A stretch of 40,990 nucleotides of DNA, from positions 1 to 40,990 of the IMG/VR virus record IMGVR_UViG_3300045051_000620; one strand, 5' to 3'. Both the position numbers and the translations under genes were made by a program. A model generated the notes under the pieces. The model worked only from the letters and a program-made list of their open reading frames with translations, did no database searches and had not been told where the DNA came from. The stretch's first letter is position 1; each line of letters begins with the position of its first letter. This DNA is from a virus. This document shows, in pieces, positions 7,357-16,070 of this stretch.

Positions 7357-10301
7357 CGCGTCACCAGAACGGCTGTAAGGCGGATGTTCCGGATCACCTG
7401 GACGGCAGCATAGGCGCCAACGCCGCCCGTCACCTGCGTACCCAGCCGGTACTCGAAGTCGTCGTAGAAGCCGGCCAAGGTCCCGCTGTCGGCGTAGACC
7501 CCCCACGCCGCAGCGGTGACGTTCCAGGTCTCGATCGTCTCCCAGGCCGTGAAGGCCCCGCCGAGCTCGCGGCTGCGCCGCTGCAGCGTGACGATCAGGG
7601 TCTGGGCCCCGGTGGCGCGGGCCTCGAAGACGACACCGCGCTGGTAGATCGACCCGCGGTCTGTCGCCCCGAGGTCGAGCGTGGCCCGGATCGTGTAGGT
7701 GTCCGGCGCAAAAAACGGCCCGGTCGCCGCCTCCTGAAGGATGTCGCTGACCGCGCCGACCTGCAGCCAGCCGCGCACGATCAGGTTGTTGAACTCGGCG
7801 CTGCCGCCCTTGGCGATCCGCCAGCCGACAGAGCCCGCGACCCAGTTGTCCGACTGGATCGCGCCGCTGATCTTGGTGTTCGTGACGACGCCGTCGTCCA
7901 GTTGCGCCGTCGCGGTGATGATGCCCGAGGCGGCCATCTTGGGGCCCGTCACCTCGCCGTCGACGATCAGGTTGCGCGCCGCGCGCCGGGCCAGCCGCGG
8001 CCCGCCGAAGCGGGCGTTCTCGGTCCCGCCGCCAATCCTGCGCAGGCGGAAGCGGAACCACTTCTCCTCCTTGCCGGTCAGGATGTTCAGCTCGTGCCGG
8101 ACCGTGCTTGCGCTGTCCGTCCGCGAGCCGATCGTCAGGCTGCGGGTCATCGTGATGACGCCCGCGGCATCGGCCTGCCCGAACTCGACCAGGGCGACGG
8201 CCGTCCCGCCCCCGGCCACGCCCGAGGACATCGAGGCCATCACGCTCGCCTCGTAATGCGCGACGGGCTGGCAGCGGAACCAGGTGCTCTGCAGGGCGCC
8301 GGTGCCCGCCTGCGGCAGGATGCGGACAAGCCTGAGGCCGCATTCGTCGATGTCGGTCCCGGCGAACTGGGCCGGCGCGTCCAGGGCGCTTGGCGTCCAG
8401 ATGCCCGCGCGCTGCAGGTCATAGTCGGGAAAGAGGTTCGACGGATCGGCCTCGGCCACCCCCAGCGTCGAGGCGGGCAGCCAGGCCGTCCAGGTCGTGG
8501 CCCAGCGCGCCACCAGCCGCGCCCGGACCTGGTAATCCGCCCAGGGCAGGACGCCCGCGCTGACATTGCGCGCGCCGTCCTCGACCCGGGTGGTCGACCC
8601 GCTCAGCGCGACGGCCGTCTTGCCGGCGATGCGGACCTGCCAGGCGATGCCCTCGACCCCGTCGAGCTCGCTTCCGTCCCAGGTCAGCCGTAGCGCGGGC
8701 TGGCGGCCGTTGTCGTCGGCGTCCTCGATCAGGATGCCGCTGACGGCGAAGGACGGCACCGTCTGCGCCGGCGGCCGCACGCGCCGGGGTCGGCCGACGG
8801 CCGAGGGCAGCTCGTCGGAGGCCGTCCAGTCATAGTCGGACGGGTCGCTCTCGCGCAGCGCCAGCATCGGCAGGAGCGTCCGGACCGGCTCGGTCACCGA
8901 CCCGACCTCGAAGGCCTTGGCGACATAGCCGTTGGCCGGCGAGGTCCAGCTGACGGTGTCGAGCGGCTCGACCACGATCGCGCGCGGTCCCAGCGGCACG
9001 GCGTGGCGGCGGAAGCGGCGCTCGTCGCGGATGTAGGCGCGCATCAGGCGCTGGACCTGCACCTTGTGGGGCACCGCGTCGAACTGCAGGCTCGCGACCA
9101 GCCGCCGGCCGCCGTCCTCGGCCTCCCAGGTGGCGTTGGTGCGGGGCGGCGCCTCCGCCGGCTCCCACAGGCTCTCCGGATCGGGATAGGTGGCCGTGAC
9201 GCCGTTGAAGGTCCGGTCGAAGCCCGGATGCGGGTCGAACTCCGCGCCTTTCGTGACCAGCGTGTCGGCATCGTCGAAGAAGAAGACCGGCAGGCCCGGC
9301 CCGCCGACGCGCAGCTTCAGGACGCCGCCGATGTCCGCGATCGCGCCCGCGCAGCCCTTCAGAAGTTCCTCGATGACCGACGCGGGCTCGTCGCTCGTCA
9401 GCACCTCGAAGGCGGTCCGGTAGCGCGGCTCGCTGCCGCCCGCCTGCAAGGTCACCAGCTGGTCGGCCTTGTTCGCCTCGGCGATCCAGACGGCCGAGGG
9501 CACGTCGGCCGCGGCGTAGCTGCCGCCCCAGACCTGGCCGGGCGCGACCGTGACCCCGCGGGCGATGTTGTAGACCTGCACGACCGGGTTCGACGACGGC
9601 TCCCAGGTGGCGCGGTTCGCCCAGCGGTGCGGCCCCGCCCCGCCGTTCGTGCTGTCCTTCCGCGGGTCGTAGAGCGGGATGCCGCCCAGGACGAAGCGCA
9701 GCTTCGGGAAGCCCTGAAAGAGCTCGCGATTGTAGCGCATCGTGACGATCACGTAGCAGATGCCGGTGCCGACCATGTCCGACGTCCAGGGCCGCTCGGG
9801 GTAGCTGCCGTAGCGCGACAGGAGCATCGGGTCGGCGGCCGTCTGCGTGCCGTCGTAGTACTTGACGAAAAGGTAGTCGGTGAACGGCCCCTGCGCCCGC
9901 ATGCCGTAGTCGGGCTCGGGCGTGCCGCCGAAGGTCACGACCTCGCCGTCGCAGATCACCTCGTCGAGCGTCATGCCGGGGATGTCGCCCAGCTCGATCA
10001 CGTAGGTCAGGTAGGCGTTCGGCGTCTTGCCGACCTTGCCGTGCGACATCGCCGGGCAGACCGCGACGCCGGCCGTCGCGAACCGGCCGAGGATGAAGCT
10101 CGCGGGCTGCGTGCCGCCCGTCAGCGTGTTGCCGACGCGGATGCCGGGCGCGCGCGGCTTCGGTGTCAGCGCCCGCTGCAGGGCCGACAGCGCGACCGAG
10201 ACGAGCAGCCGGCCGAAGAAGTTCTGCGTCAGGAACGTGCCGACGGCGGTCGCGGCGAAGGCGCTGGCGGCGGCAGAGATCGCGGCGGCGATGGCAGGCA
10301 T
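7353..10301 (-). CDS. Tail tip / host-specificity protein (lambda J-like)
   Basis: At 982 residues this is the largest gene. The first 45 residues are a hydrophobic alanine-rich helix (AAAISAAASAFAATAVGTFL), a common start for tip-complex proteins. Residues about 50-480 form the hub-like part (PASFILGRFATAG; LTYVIELGDIPGM; PERPWTSDMVGTGICYVIV). Middle regions (about 510-620) look like fibronectin-III-type strands. The C-terminal part carries the LDDGVVTNTKISGAIQSDN pattern frequent near the ends of J-like proteins. It would close the tail tube and contact the receptor. Start ATG 10301 overlaps the peptidase gene's stop (TGATG). Functionally it matches the last tip gene of the rhodobacterial gene transfer agent. 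Confidence 0.85.
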   Translation of the reverse strand: MPAIAAAISAAASAFAATAVGTFLTQNFFGRLLVSVALSALQRALTPKPRAPGIRVGNTLTGGTQPASFILGRFATAGVAVCPAMSHGKVGKTPNAYLTYVIELGDIPGMTLDEVICDGEVVTFGGTPEPDYGMRAQGPFTDYLFVKYYDGTQTAADPMLLSRYGSYPERPWTSDMVGTGICYVIVTMRYNRELFQGFPKLRFVLGGIPLYDPRKDSTNGGAGPHRWANRATWEPSSNPVVQVYNIARGVTVAPGQVWGGSYAAADVPSAVWIAEANKADQLVTLQAGGSEPRYRTAFEVLTSDEPASVIEELLKGCAGAIADIGGVLKLRVGGPGLPVFFFDDADTLVTKGAEFDPHPGFDRTFNGVTATYPDPESLWEPAEAPPRTNATWEAEDGGRRLVASLQFDAVPHKVQVQRLMRAYIRDERRFRRHAVPLGPRAIVVEPLDTVSWTSPANGYVAKAFEVGSVTEPVRTLLPMLALRESDPSDYDWTASDELPSAVGRPRRVRPPAQTVPSFAVSGILIEDADDNGRQPALRLTWDGSELDGVEGIAWQVRIAGKTAVALSGSTTRVEDGARNVSAGVLPWADYQVRARLVARWATTWTAWLPASTLGVAEADPSNLFPDYDLQRAGIWTPSALDAPAQFAGTDIDECGLRLVRILPQAGTGALQSTWFRCQPVAHYEASVMASMSSGVAGGGTAVALVEFGQADAAGVITMTRSLTIGSRTDSASTVRHELNILTGKEEKWFRFRLRRIGGGTENARFGGPRLARRAARNLIVDGEVTGPKMAASGIITATAQLDDGVVTNTKISGAIQSDNWVAGSVGWRIAKGGSAEFNNLIVRGWLQVGAVSDILQEAATGPFFAPDTYTIRATLDLGATDRGSIYQRGVVFEARATGAQTLIVTLQRRSRELGGAFTAWETIETWNVTAAAWGVYADSGTLAGFYDDFEYRLGTQVTGGVGAYAAVQVIRNIRLTAVLVTR

Positions 10302-10714
10302 CAGGGCACCCGCCAGGCACGAAGCGCGTCGGGCAGCGGCACGAGGCCGAGCCCGTCGGGACGCCGGACATAGACGAAGGCGCCCTGCACGACGCCGAGC
10401 GCGGGGCCCTCGGCCGTCCCGACCGCGGCGAGGTCTCCCGGCAGGGCCGACGCCGGACAGGTCGCGGCGAACAGCGTGGCGACCAGGCTCTCGGGGTGCG
10501 GATGCCCGGCCTTGGCCAGAAGCCGGCTGCCGCCCGCAAGGCTCCGGTACCGCCCGCGCCAGGCCGCCGCCGGATCGACGCCCGTCATGGCCTCGACCGC
10601 GCCTGCCGCGAAGAGCGCGCAGTCCATCCGCCCCGGCGCAAAGCGCGCGCGCGCCGCGGCGGCCAGATAGCCGGTCAGCCTCGCCTGCCAGTCGGGGGTG
10701 CGCGGCGGGATCAT
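10301..10714 (-). CDS. NlpC/P60-like tail tip peptidase
   Basis: The 137-residue protein has GRMDCALFAAGAVEAMTG (28-45) with C32 as probable nucleophile and several later histidines (HPHPESL). Size and position just before the J-like gene match the NlpC/P60-type proteins of siphovirus tips and the gp14 class of gene transfer agents, which locally open peptidoglycan during DNA entry. The second catalytic residue cannot be placed with certainty, so this may be the related DUF6950-type fold. It overlaps both neighbours by one to four bases. Confidence 0.7.
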   Translation of the reverse strand: MIPPRTPDWQARLTGYLAAAARARFAPGRMDCALFAAGAVEAMTGVDPAAAWRGRYRSLAGGSRLLAKAGHPHPESLVATLFAATCPASALPGDLAAVGTAEGPALGVVQGAFVYVRRPDGLGLVPLPDALRAWRVP

Positions 10715-11391
10715 CGGCTGTCCGTCGGGTCGGCCCAGTCGACGTCGGGCGGCCGGTCGCTGCCGCCGCCGCTGCTGCCGCCCGTCCGTCCCGTGCTTTC
10801 GCCCCAGGCGGTGTCGACCGCGCCCGAGACGGTGTTGTACTGCCGGAACCGGTCGCCGGGCGCCCGCGCCCGCAGCGCGGCGTCGGATTTCATCAGGGTC
10901 AGCGTGCGGGTCAGCTCGCGCACCGACGAGGCCATCCTGATCTGCACCGAGGTCGGCCCGCCCTTCACCGGGGTGGCGATCGGCTGCTCCTCGATGCGGC
11001 CGCGGAACAGCCGCTGCGGATCGGCGACGAGCGCACCGGAGCCTGCGTAGAACAGCGCCCGGTGGATTTCGACGGGGGCGAGGCGTGCATCGTAGCCGCG
11101 CAGGAGCTGGTCGACCTCGGGCGTCAGGACCGACAGCCGTGCCGTCTGCATCTGCACCGTCAGGCCCGCCGCGTAGGTCAGGTCGTCGATCTCGACCACC
11201 GTGCCCGCGCCGAAGTAGAGCCGGGGCGAGCCGTCGATGACGAAGGTCGCGTGGTCCTCGCCGGTCCAGAGGCCCATCGTCTCGGGCAGGCCGGTCGACC
11301 GGTTCCGGGCCGTGATCCAGATCAGCGCATGCGCGACGCGGCCGTCGTCGGCCTCGATGTAGGCAAGCTCGGGGGCGGTCAGGCTGCGCAT
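10711..11391 (-). CDS. Tail hub protein, DUF2163-like
   Basis: The 226-residue product includes ALIWITARNR, VEIDDLTYAAGLTVQMQTARLSV and YDARLAPVEIHRALF, which resemble the hub proteins (DUF2163 type) encoded just before the NlpC/P60 gene in siphophages and gene transfer agents. A glycine/serine-rich, low-complexity C-terminus (TGGSSGGGSDRPPD) follows after about residue 200. Start ATG 11391 shares its first base with the previous stop codon. It is the probable ring linking the distal tail protein to the tip. Confidence 0.65.
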   Translation of the reverse strand: MRSLTAPELAYIEADDGRVAHALIWITARNRSTGLPETMGLWTGEDHATFVIDGSPRLYFGAGTVVEIDDLTYAAGLTVQMQTARLSVLTPEVDQLLRGYDARLAPVEIHRALFYAGSGALVADPQRLFRGRIEEQPIATPVKGGPTSVQIRMASSVRELTRTLTLMKSDAALRARAPGDRFRQYNTVSGAVDTAWGESTGRTGGSSGGGSDRPPDVDWADPTDSR

Positions 11392-12053
11392 CAGACCCTC
11401 AGGCTCTGTTTCCAGCGAAAGCCCGCGCCTTCGGCGATGCCGCGCCGGAAGCTGCCCTTGTCGACCGACCCGGGCAGGACCACGGCCTTGCACCAGGCGC
11501 GGCTCAGCTCGACCGCAGCGCCGCTCGCCCAGCCCGGCCGCACCGCCGGGATCACCTCGAAAAGCCCGCTCGCGCCCCCGGCGGTGGCGGTCACGGACTC
11601 CATGATCCGGTGCAGCGCGCGCCGGGCCGGGTTCGATCCGTAGGTGAAGGACAGGTAATCGCCCCGCCGCAGCAGGTAGTTGGCGGGCAGCGCCGTCAGG
11701 CTGATCTCGCGGAAGTCGCCCGAGACGGTGCCGATCACCGGGCTCGCCGCGGCAATGACGCTGCCTGTCGGGTCGGAGGACGGAAAGGGCCGGCGCGTGT
11801 CGAAGCACTGGAAGGACCGGCCGGGTTCGCGCAGAAGGTCGATCATCGGCTCGATCTGCGCCCATTCGGCCGGGCCCATCTTGCCCAGCCGCACCTCGCC
11901 CTCCCAGAGCCGGGTCCCGAGGCTTGCCATCAGCAGCTCGCCGCCGGCGGTCTCGTCGACCTGCATCGCCTCGCCCAGGTCGAAGACCGCCTCGCTGACC
12001 GGCAGGACGCTCATGAACTGCGACCGGAAGAGCGGGAAGGTGAAGACGCTCAT
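11391..12053 (-). CDS. Distal tail protein candidate
   Basis: The product has 220 residues and a mainly beta composition. It includes VFDLGEAMQVDETAGGELL, SLGTRLWEGEVRLGKM and ALPANYLLRRGDYLSFTYG, the type of sequence seen in proteins encoded directly after tape measures in siphophages. No catalytic motif is present. Start ATG 12053 overlaps the tape measure stop by four bases. It most likely forms the ring at the distal end of the tail tube (functional counterpart of gene transfer agent gp12). The assignment rests on order and general appearance. Confidence 0.65.
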   Translation of the reverse strand: MSVFTFPLFRSQFMSVLPVSEAVFDLGEAMQVDETAGGELLMASLGTRLWEGEVRLGKMGPAEWAQIEPMIDLLREPGRSFQCFDTRRPFPSSDPTGSVIAAASPVIGTVSGDFREISLTALPANYLLRRGDYLSFTYGSNPARRALHRIMESVTATAGGASGLFEVIPAVRPGWASGAAVELSRAWCKAVVLPGSVDKGSFRRGIAEGAGFRWKQSLRV

Positions 12054-14275
12054 CCGACCCGCCTCCCGTCGCGCGACACGCGGCCGACCGACTGCGGCAG
12101 GACGGTCGCGTCGTAGCGGCGCAGCGCCTGCTGGACGATCTCCACGGTCTGCTGCGCGGCCTCCTCGAGCAGGCGCGCGCGTAGCCCCTCGGACAGTTCG
12201 ACCCGCAGGACCGACGCAGCCCCGCCGGCGACCTTTCCGTCAGCGGCGGTGCCCGCGGCGAAGGCCGGGACCTTCGCGCCCGCGTCGATCATCGCGCGCA
12301 AGGCCCCGGCCGGGGCGCGCTTGCCGAAGGGCGCGGGCAGGCCGAGCGAACCGGTTCCCCCGCCGCCGCCTGCCGCACCGCCGCCGCTGAAGAGACCGCC
12401 CGAGATGTTCAGGATGCCGGCCAGCGGCCCCTGGCCCATCACGAAGGCCTGCTGCGCGGCCTGGATCAGCGTCTGCAGCATCGATCGCAGGACGTCGCTC
12501 GCCTTGGTGCCGCGGTCGGCCAGCATGCCGAGCCAGTTCATCGTCGACTGGTTCAGCCAGTCGGTCATCTGCTTGTTGGCGGCCAGCTGGCGCTCCTCGC
12601 GCATCCGGGTCTCGATCAGCGCCTCGATCTGCGCCCGCTCGGCCTCGCTCGCCCCGGCCAGCGTCTCGCGCTGGCGGATCAGCTCGGCCTTCAGGGGATC
12701 GGTCTCGCGCAGAAGCTCCAGCTCCCGCTCCTGGGCGGTGATCAGCCGCTGGATCGCCCCCGCCTCGGCATCCGCCGCCGAGGCACCGCCCCCGCCGCCG
12801 CCCCCGCCGCCGCCGTCGGAGGACGAGACCCGGACGCCGGCCGCCCCGCTGCCAGGCCGGCCGAAAGGCGACGGGCGATCGTTCATGACCCCGCGCCGCG
12901 CCGCGTCCATTCCGCCGTCCTGAAAGGTGCCTTGGGCAAAGACGCCGGCATCGCCAACCAGGACGTTGCCACGGCCAACCTGCTGCGCCATCCGGGCGAC
13001 CTGCTGCATCCGTCCGACCAGCCGATCGGCAATACCGAAAAGGCCGGCGGCCGAGCCTTGGGCCCGCGCGAAGACGCCGGCCAGATCGACGCCGGCTGCG
13101 CGTGCAATGGTCTCAGCGATCGACGCTGACGTCTGCTGCAATTGCCGCGCCGATGTCGTTGCACCGTTGACCTTGGCCTCGAACAGCGCGGCGTTGTCGC
13201 GCATCTTGGTGATCTCGTCGTAGGCTGCGGCAAGTGGGGCCGGCAGGAACCCGGCCGTGTCGGTCAGGCCGTCCAGGACGGCGAGTGCGCTCGTGGCATT
13301 GACGGCAATCTCCTCCATCGTCTTCGCGGCCGAAAGACTGGCAAAGGCTGCGTCGAGGGCACGGACCTGCGCGATCGTGAGGCCTAGCTCTTCGGCGGCG
13401 GCCCGGGCCATCTGTGAAAAGATGACGGCCTGTTCCTCAGCCGCCTGCGCGGCTGCGCTGTCTTGCCCGGCACCGGCTCGCAGCGCCGACGCCTGCCCCA
13501 ACCGCTGGCTGGCGATCTCCGCATCCCGGACGATCCCCGTGATCGTGGCCCGCATGTCGCCCGCGACCGCGTCAAGATCGGCCCTCGCGCGCTGGATCGC
13601 GTTCCGGGCAACTTGCTCCGCCGCCCGCTGCACCTCGTCCGCCAGGGCACCGTACTTCGCGCGCAACTCGTCGATGTCGGCGCCGAGGATGTCCGCAGCC
13701 GCGCCATAATCCCGCATGGCCTCCGACAGCCGCTCCATCGCCTCTTCGGCGCTGTCGCCCGCCTCGGCCGCGCCCATCAGCCACTGCACGGCCGCCGCCC
13801 CGAAGGCGATGACGCCGATGGTGATCAGGTTCACCGGGCTGATCAGGGACAAGAAGCCCTGCTTCAGGAGGTTGACCGCCCCCGCCGCTCCTTGCCCGCC
13901 GAGGACCTGGCTGATCTGCGTGCCCTGTTGGATCGCCAGCTGCAGCGGGTTCTGCCCGGCGGCCAGCATCACGCCGATGTCGTTGAACTGCGCGGCCATG
14001 TTGCCGATCGACCCGGCCGCGATGTTGTTCCCGGCCGCGGCCGCCCGCGCCGCCGCCGCCTGCGCGCCCTGCGCCGAGGTGACGCCGCGCAGCTGCGCCT
14101 CGACCCGGGCGAGGTTCGCGTCATAGCCCGCCAGCTGCGTGCCCGCGCGGGTCGCCTCGGACCCGGCCTCGCTCGTGGCCGCCGCCAGCCCCCTGGTCTC
14201 GGTCGTGGCCGCGCGGATGTCCTGGCGGGCTTTCGCACCGTCGAAGGTCATCCGTGCGGCCAGTGTCAGCGACAT
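12050..14275 (-). CDS. Tail tape measure protein
   Basis: At 741 residues this alanine-rich helical protein sits between the tail chaperones and distal tail genes, the standard place for the tape measure. The N-terminal 130 residues are coiled-coil-like. A hydrophobic stretch follows at about 140-170 (SLISPVNLITIGVIAFGAAAVQWLM) and is probably membrane-active during DNA injection. A glycine run occurs at about 490-500. At the usual 1.5 angstrom per residue of helix the tail would be around 110 nm. The DNA for the middle third (about 12900-13700) is less GC-rich than either end, suggesting mosaic exchange. Confidence 0.9.
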   Translation of the reverse strand: MSLTLAARMTFDGAKARQDIRAATTETRGLAAATSEAGSEATRAGTQLAGYDANLARVEAQLRGVTSAQGAQAAAARAAAAGNNIAAGSIGNMAAQFNDIGVMLAAGQNPLQLAIQQGTQISQVLGGQGAAGAVNLLKQGFLSLISPVNLITIGVIAFGAAAVQWLMGAAEAGDSAEEAMERLSEAMRDYGAAADILGADIDELRAKYGALADEVQRAAEQVARNAIQRARADLDAVAGDMRATITGIVRDAEIASQRLGQASALRAGAGQDSAAAQAAEEQAVIFSQMARAAAEELGLTIAQVRALDAAFASLSAAKTMEEIAVNATSALAVLDGLTDTAGFLPAPLAAAYDEITKMRDNAALFEAKVNGATTSARQLQQTSASIAETIARAAGVDLAGVFARAQGSAAGLFGIADRLVGRMQQVARMAQQVGRGNVLVGDAGVFAQGTFQDGGMDAARRGVMNDRPSPFGRPGSGAAGVRVSSSDGGGGGGGGGGASAADAEAGAIQRLITAQERELELLRETDPLKAELIRQRETLAGASEAERAQIEALIETRMREERQLAANKQMTDWLNQSTMNWLGMLADRGTKASDVLRSMLQTLIQAAQQAFVMGQGPLAGILNISGGLFSGGGAAGGGGGTGSLGLPAPFGKRAPAGALRAMIDAGAKVPAFAAGTAADGKVAGGAASVLRVELSEGLRARLLEEAAQQTVEIVQQALRRYDATVLPQSVGRVSRDGRRVG

Positions 14276-14276
14276 C

Positions 14277-14947
14277 TCATTTCCCGTTCAACGCGGCCAG
14301 TGCGCCGCTTTCGATCAGCTGCAGGTCGCCCCACAGCCCCGCCGTGACCGCGATGCCGAGCGCGTCGAGCGCCGCCCGCACGCCCCCGTAGTCAAGGCCG
14401 GTCGTCTGGACCGACCCGTCCGGCAGCCCGACCCGCCGCCACTGTGTCGCGCCGGCGAGGAAGGCCTCCACCGCCGCGACGTTCTCGGGCCAGACACCCT
14501 CTTCCTCGGGCGGCGGGGCGAGCATCGCGGGGTCGATCCCCCAGACCTCGGCGTCCTCGGCCAGCGCGTCGCGGGTGCCGGGCCTGACGAAGAGCGTGCC
14601 CGTGGCCCAGGCGCGCCCGGCCCAGATCAGTTTCCCGCGCGCACCCCCACGATCGCCTCGAAGTACGCCTTCAGGAGCGCCAGCCGCACCCAGGGCAGTG
14701 CGAAGGCCGCGTCGCGCGCCGCGTCCGACCAGGGCACCTCGGCGCCGCCTTCGTCGGTCAGGTCGTGCAGCTCGACCACGATGTCGCGCAGGAAGGCCTC
14801 CTTCATCGCGTCGGAGGCGAGGTCGGCCTCGGCGTTCGCGGCCAGCTGGAAGGTCGCGCGGAACTCCTCGCGGACGAAACCGCCGTCGACGGGAACCTGG
14901 GCCGTGACCTTGTGGGTGAAGCGGGGGCGGGGGGTGATCTTCAGCAT
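14277..14947 (-). CDS. Tail assembly chaperone, long form made by -1 frameshift
   Basis: The reading frame after the short chaperone ORF is open directly from its stop region but lacks a good start until ATG 14525. The residues before that ATG (IWAGRAWATGTLFVRPGT, then ALAEDAEVWGIDPAM) look coding. The two frames meet at GGGAAAC (14636 down to 14630 on the minus strand). Slippage there would give a 223-residue G-T type fusion: 106 residues from the first frame, then 117 beginning LIWAGRAW. This arrangement before the tape measure is classical for lambda G/GT-type chaperones, which bind the tape measure and recruit tail tube subunits. Confidence 0.75.
14627..14947 (-). CDS. Tail assembly chaperone, short form (G-like)
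   Basis: The 106-residue protein (MLKITPRPRFTHKVTAQVPV...) lies between tail tube and tape measure. It has the typical chaperone N-terminus, with paired strands TAQVPVDG and EEFRATFQL followed by helices containing AMKEAFLRDIVVELHDL and ALLKAYFEAIV. It ends RAGN-stop, with the stop immediately after the GGGAAAC slippery site. It should be made in excess of the frameshifted form. Start ATG 14947 follows the tail tube stop by seven bases. Confidence 0.8.
   Translation of the reverse strand: MLKITPRPRFTHKVTAQVPVDGGFVREEFRATFQLAANAEADLASDAMKEAFLRDIVVELHDLTDEGGAEVPWSDAARDAAFALPWVRLALLKAYFEAIVGVRAGN
14630..14636 (-). promoter_or_regulatory. Programmed -1 ribosomal frameshift site GGGAAAC
   Basis: On the minus strand the zero frame reads gcG GGA AAC TGA, a canonical X-XXY-YYZ heptamer directly followed by the zero-frame stop. 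After -1 slippage translation continues CTG ATC TGG in the open second frame. The position, immediately before the overlapping frame of a tail chaperone gene, is as in lambda G-T. No downstream pseudoknot was modelled. Confidence 0.8.
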
Positions 14948-14954
14948 CTGGTCC

Positions 14955-15887
14955 TCAGGTCAGGGCAAGCGTCCACTGGTTCGCGCCGGTCGTGCCGAGC
15001 GCGACGCCCCGCAGCGGCCATTCCACGACGCCCTGCTGCTGTTCGAGGCCCGCGGGCCGCATCAGCTGCAAGGTCGGGATCGACAGCGTGGCGATCCGCC
15101 CCGCGCCGGTGCCGTGCACGAGGCTCGCGGCGACGCCGGTCGAGGCCTCGGCCAGCGCGAAGGGGTTGAGCGTGGTCAGCGGCACGGCCTCGATCGTCGT
15201 CTCGACCATGTCCTTGCGGTCGGTGATGATGATCTCCTCGAGGTTCACGAGGAACCGCGGCTCCACCTGGTTGCCGACGTCGAGCGCGAAGGACCGCATC
15301 GGCACCGACACGGCGTTCAGCGTGAAGGTCGGCGTGTTGGCCCGGCTGACCACGCGGGGCGTGCGGAAGCCGGTCAGCGTGGGCGTGATCGACGTCGCCT
15401 CGGCCGGGGTGATGTAGAGGCCCGTGAACTCGAACTCGAGATACGGGATCCCGCTCGCGCTGAAGCGCATCACGACCGTGCCGCGCGCGCCGGCGAACCG
15501 GTAGCGCGTCAGCCCGACCTGGAACCAGATCGTCAGGCTGTCGACCGGCAGCGCGACCGGCGCGTAGGTCACCGAGGTGACGGCGACGACGGTCTGGCTG
15601 ATCCCGCAGCCGCGCATCAGAACGCCCCAGGCGGGGGCCGTGCCGGCGGTGCCCGATGGCTCGAGCTCGACCTTGAACCTGATCTTGCGGAACAGGCCCG
15701 CCGGGATCGTCGGCTGGCCGCCGATGAAGTTGGTGTCGAGGTCGCGGCTGACGTCCTCGCCTTCCATCGGCATGATGGTGAAGTCGGTGGCAAGGATCGC
15801 GTCGGTCGTGCCGACCGGGGTGCTGTCGGTGCCGTAGGTGGCCTCGATCTTGGCCAGCAGGACCTTGTTGCGCCAGTAGAGCGGCAT
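14955..15887 (-). CDS. Major tail tube protein (siphovirus type)
   Basis: The 310-residue protein begins MPLYWRNKVLLAKIEATYGTD and includes SRDLDTNFIGGQPTIPAG, matching the general pattern of siphovirus tail tube subunits (an N-terminal strand/loop with a Thr-Asp pair, then repeated strands). C-terminal LVNLEEIIITDRKDMVETTIEAVPL is also typical. Its place after the gp37-type gene and before the chaperones supports this. No sheath protein was found, so the tail is non-contractile, unlike phage Mu itself. The C-terminal third may be an added Ig-like domain. Confidence 0.85.
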   Translation of the reverse strand: MPLYWRNKVLLAKIEATYGTDSTPVGTTDAILATDFTIMPMEGEDVSRDLDTNFIGGQPTIPAGLFRKIRFKVELEPSGTAGTAPAWGVLMRGCGISQTVVAVTSVTYAPVALPVDSLTIWFQVGLTRYRFAGARGTVVMRFSASGIPYLEFEFTGLYITPAEATSITPTLTGFRTPRVVSRANTPTFTLNAVSVPMRSFALDVGNQVEPRFLVNLEEIIITDRKDMVETTIEAVPLTTLNPFALAEASTGVAASLVHGTGAGRIATLSIPTLQLMRPAGLEQQQGVVEWPLRGVALGTTGANQWTLALT

Positions 15888-15890
15888 GGA

Positions 15891-16070
15891 TCAGACCTCC
15901 TCTGCGCCGGGCAGCGGCGCGGGTTTCGTGGGCGGGTCCTCGAGGACGAGCTTGCCGTCCTCGATCCGCCAGGCGCCGGCCGTGGTCGGCAGCGGGTTCG
16001 CGGCAGCGGGTTCGCCGGCCGGGGCGGTCGCGTCAGGGGGCGCGGATGGGGGGGCGGGCTTGCGCGTCAT
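15891..16070 (-). CDS. Small proline/alanine-rich protein
   Basis: The 59-residue product (MTRKPAPPSAPPDATAPAGEP...) is low-complexity in its first half and has a short motif WRIEDGKLVLEDPP in the second. It sits between the gp37-like and tail tube genes, where Mu has gp38 (DUF2635), also a very short protein. Sequence similarity to gp38 is not evident. Start ATG 16070 overlaps the previous stop (ATGA). Confidence 0.6.
   Translation of the reverse strand: MTRKPAPPSAPPDATAPAGEPAAANPLPTTAGAWRIEDGKLVLEDPPTKPAPLPGAEEV

Noticed and set aside
7293-8693. Plus-strand open frame opposite the tail tip gene
   Set aside because: No start context or domain; the minus-strand J-like protein explains the region.
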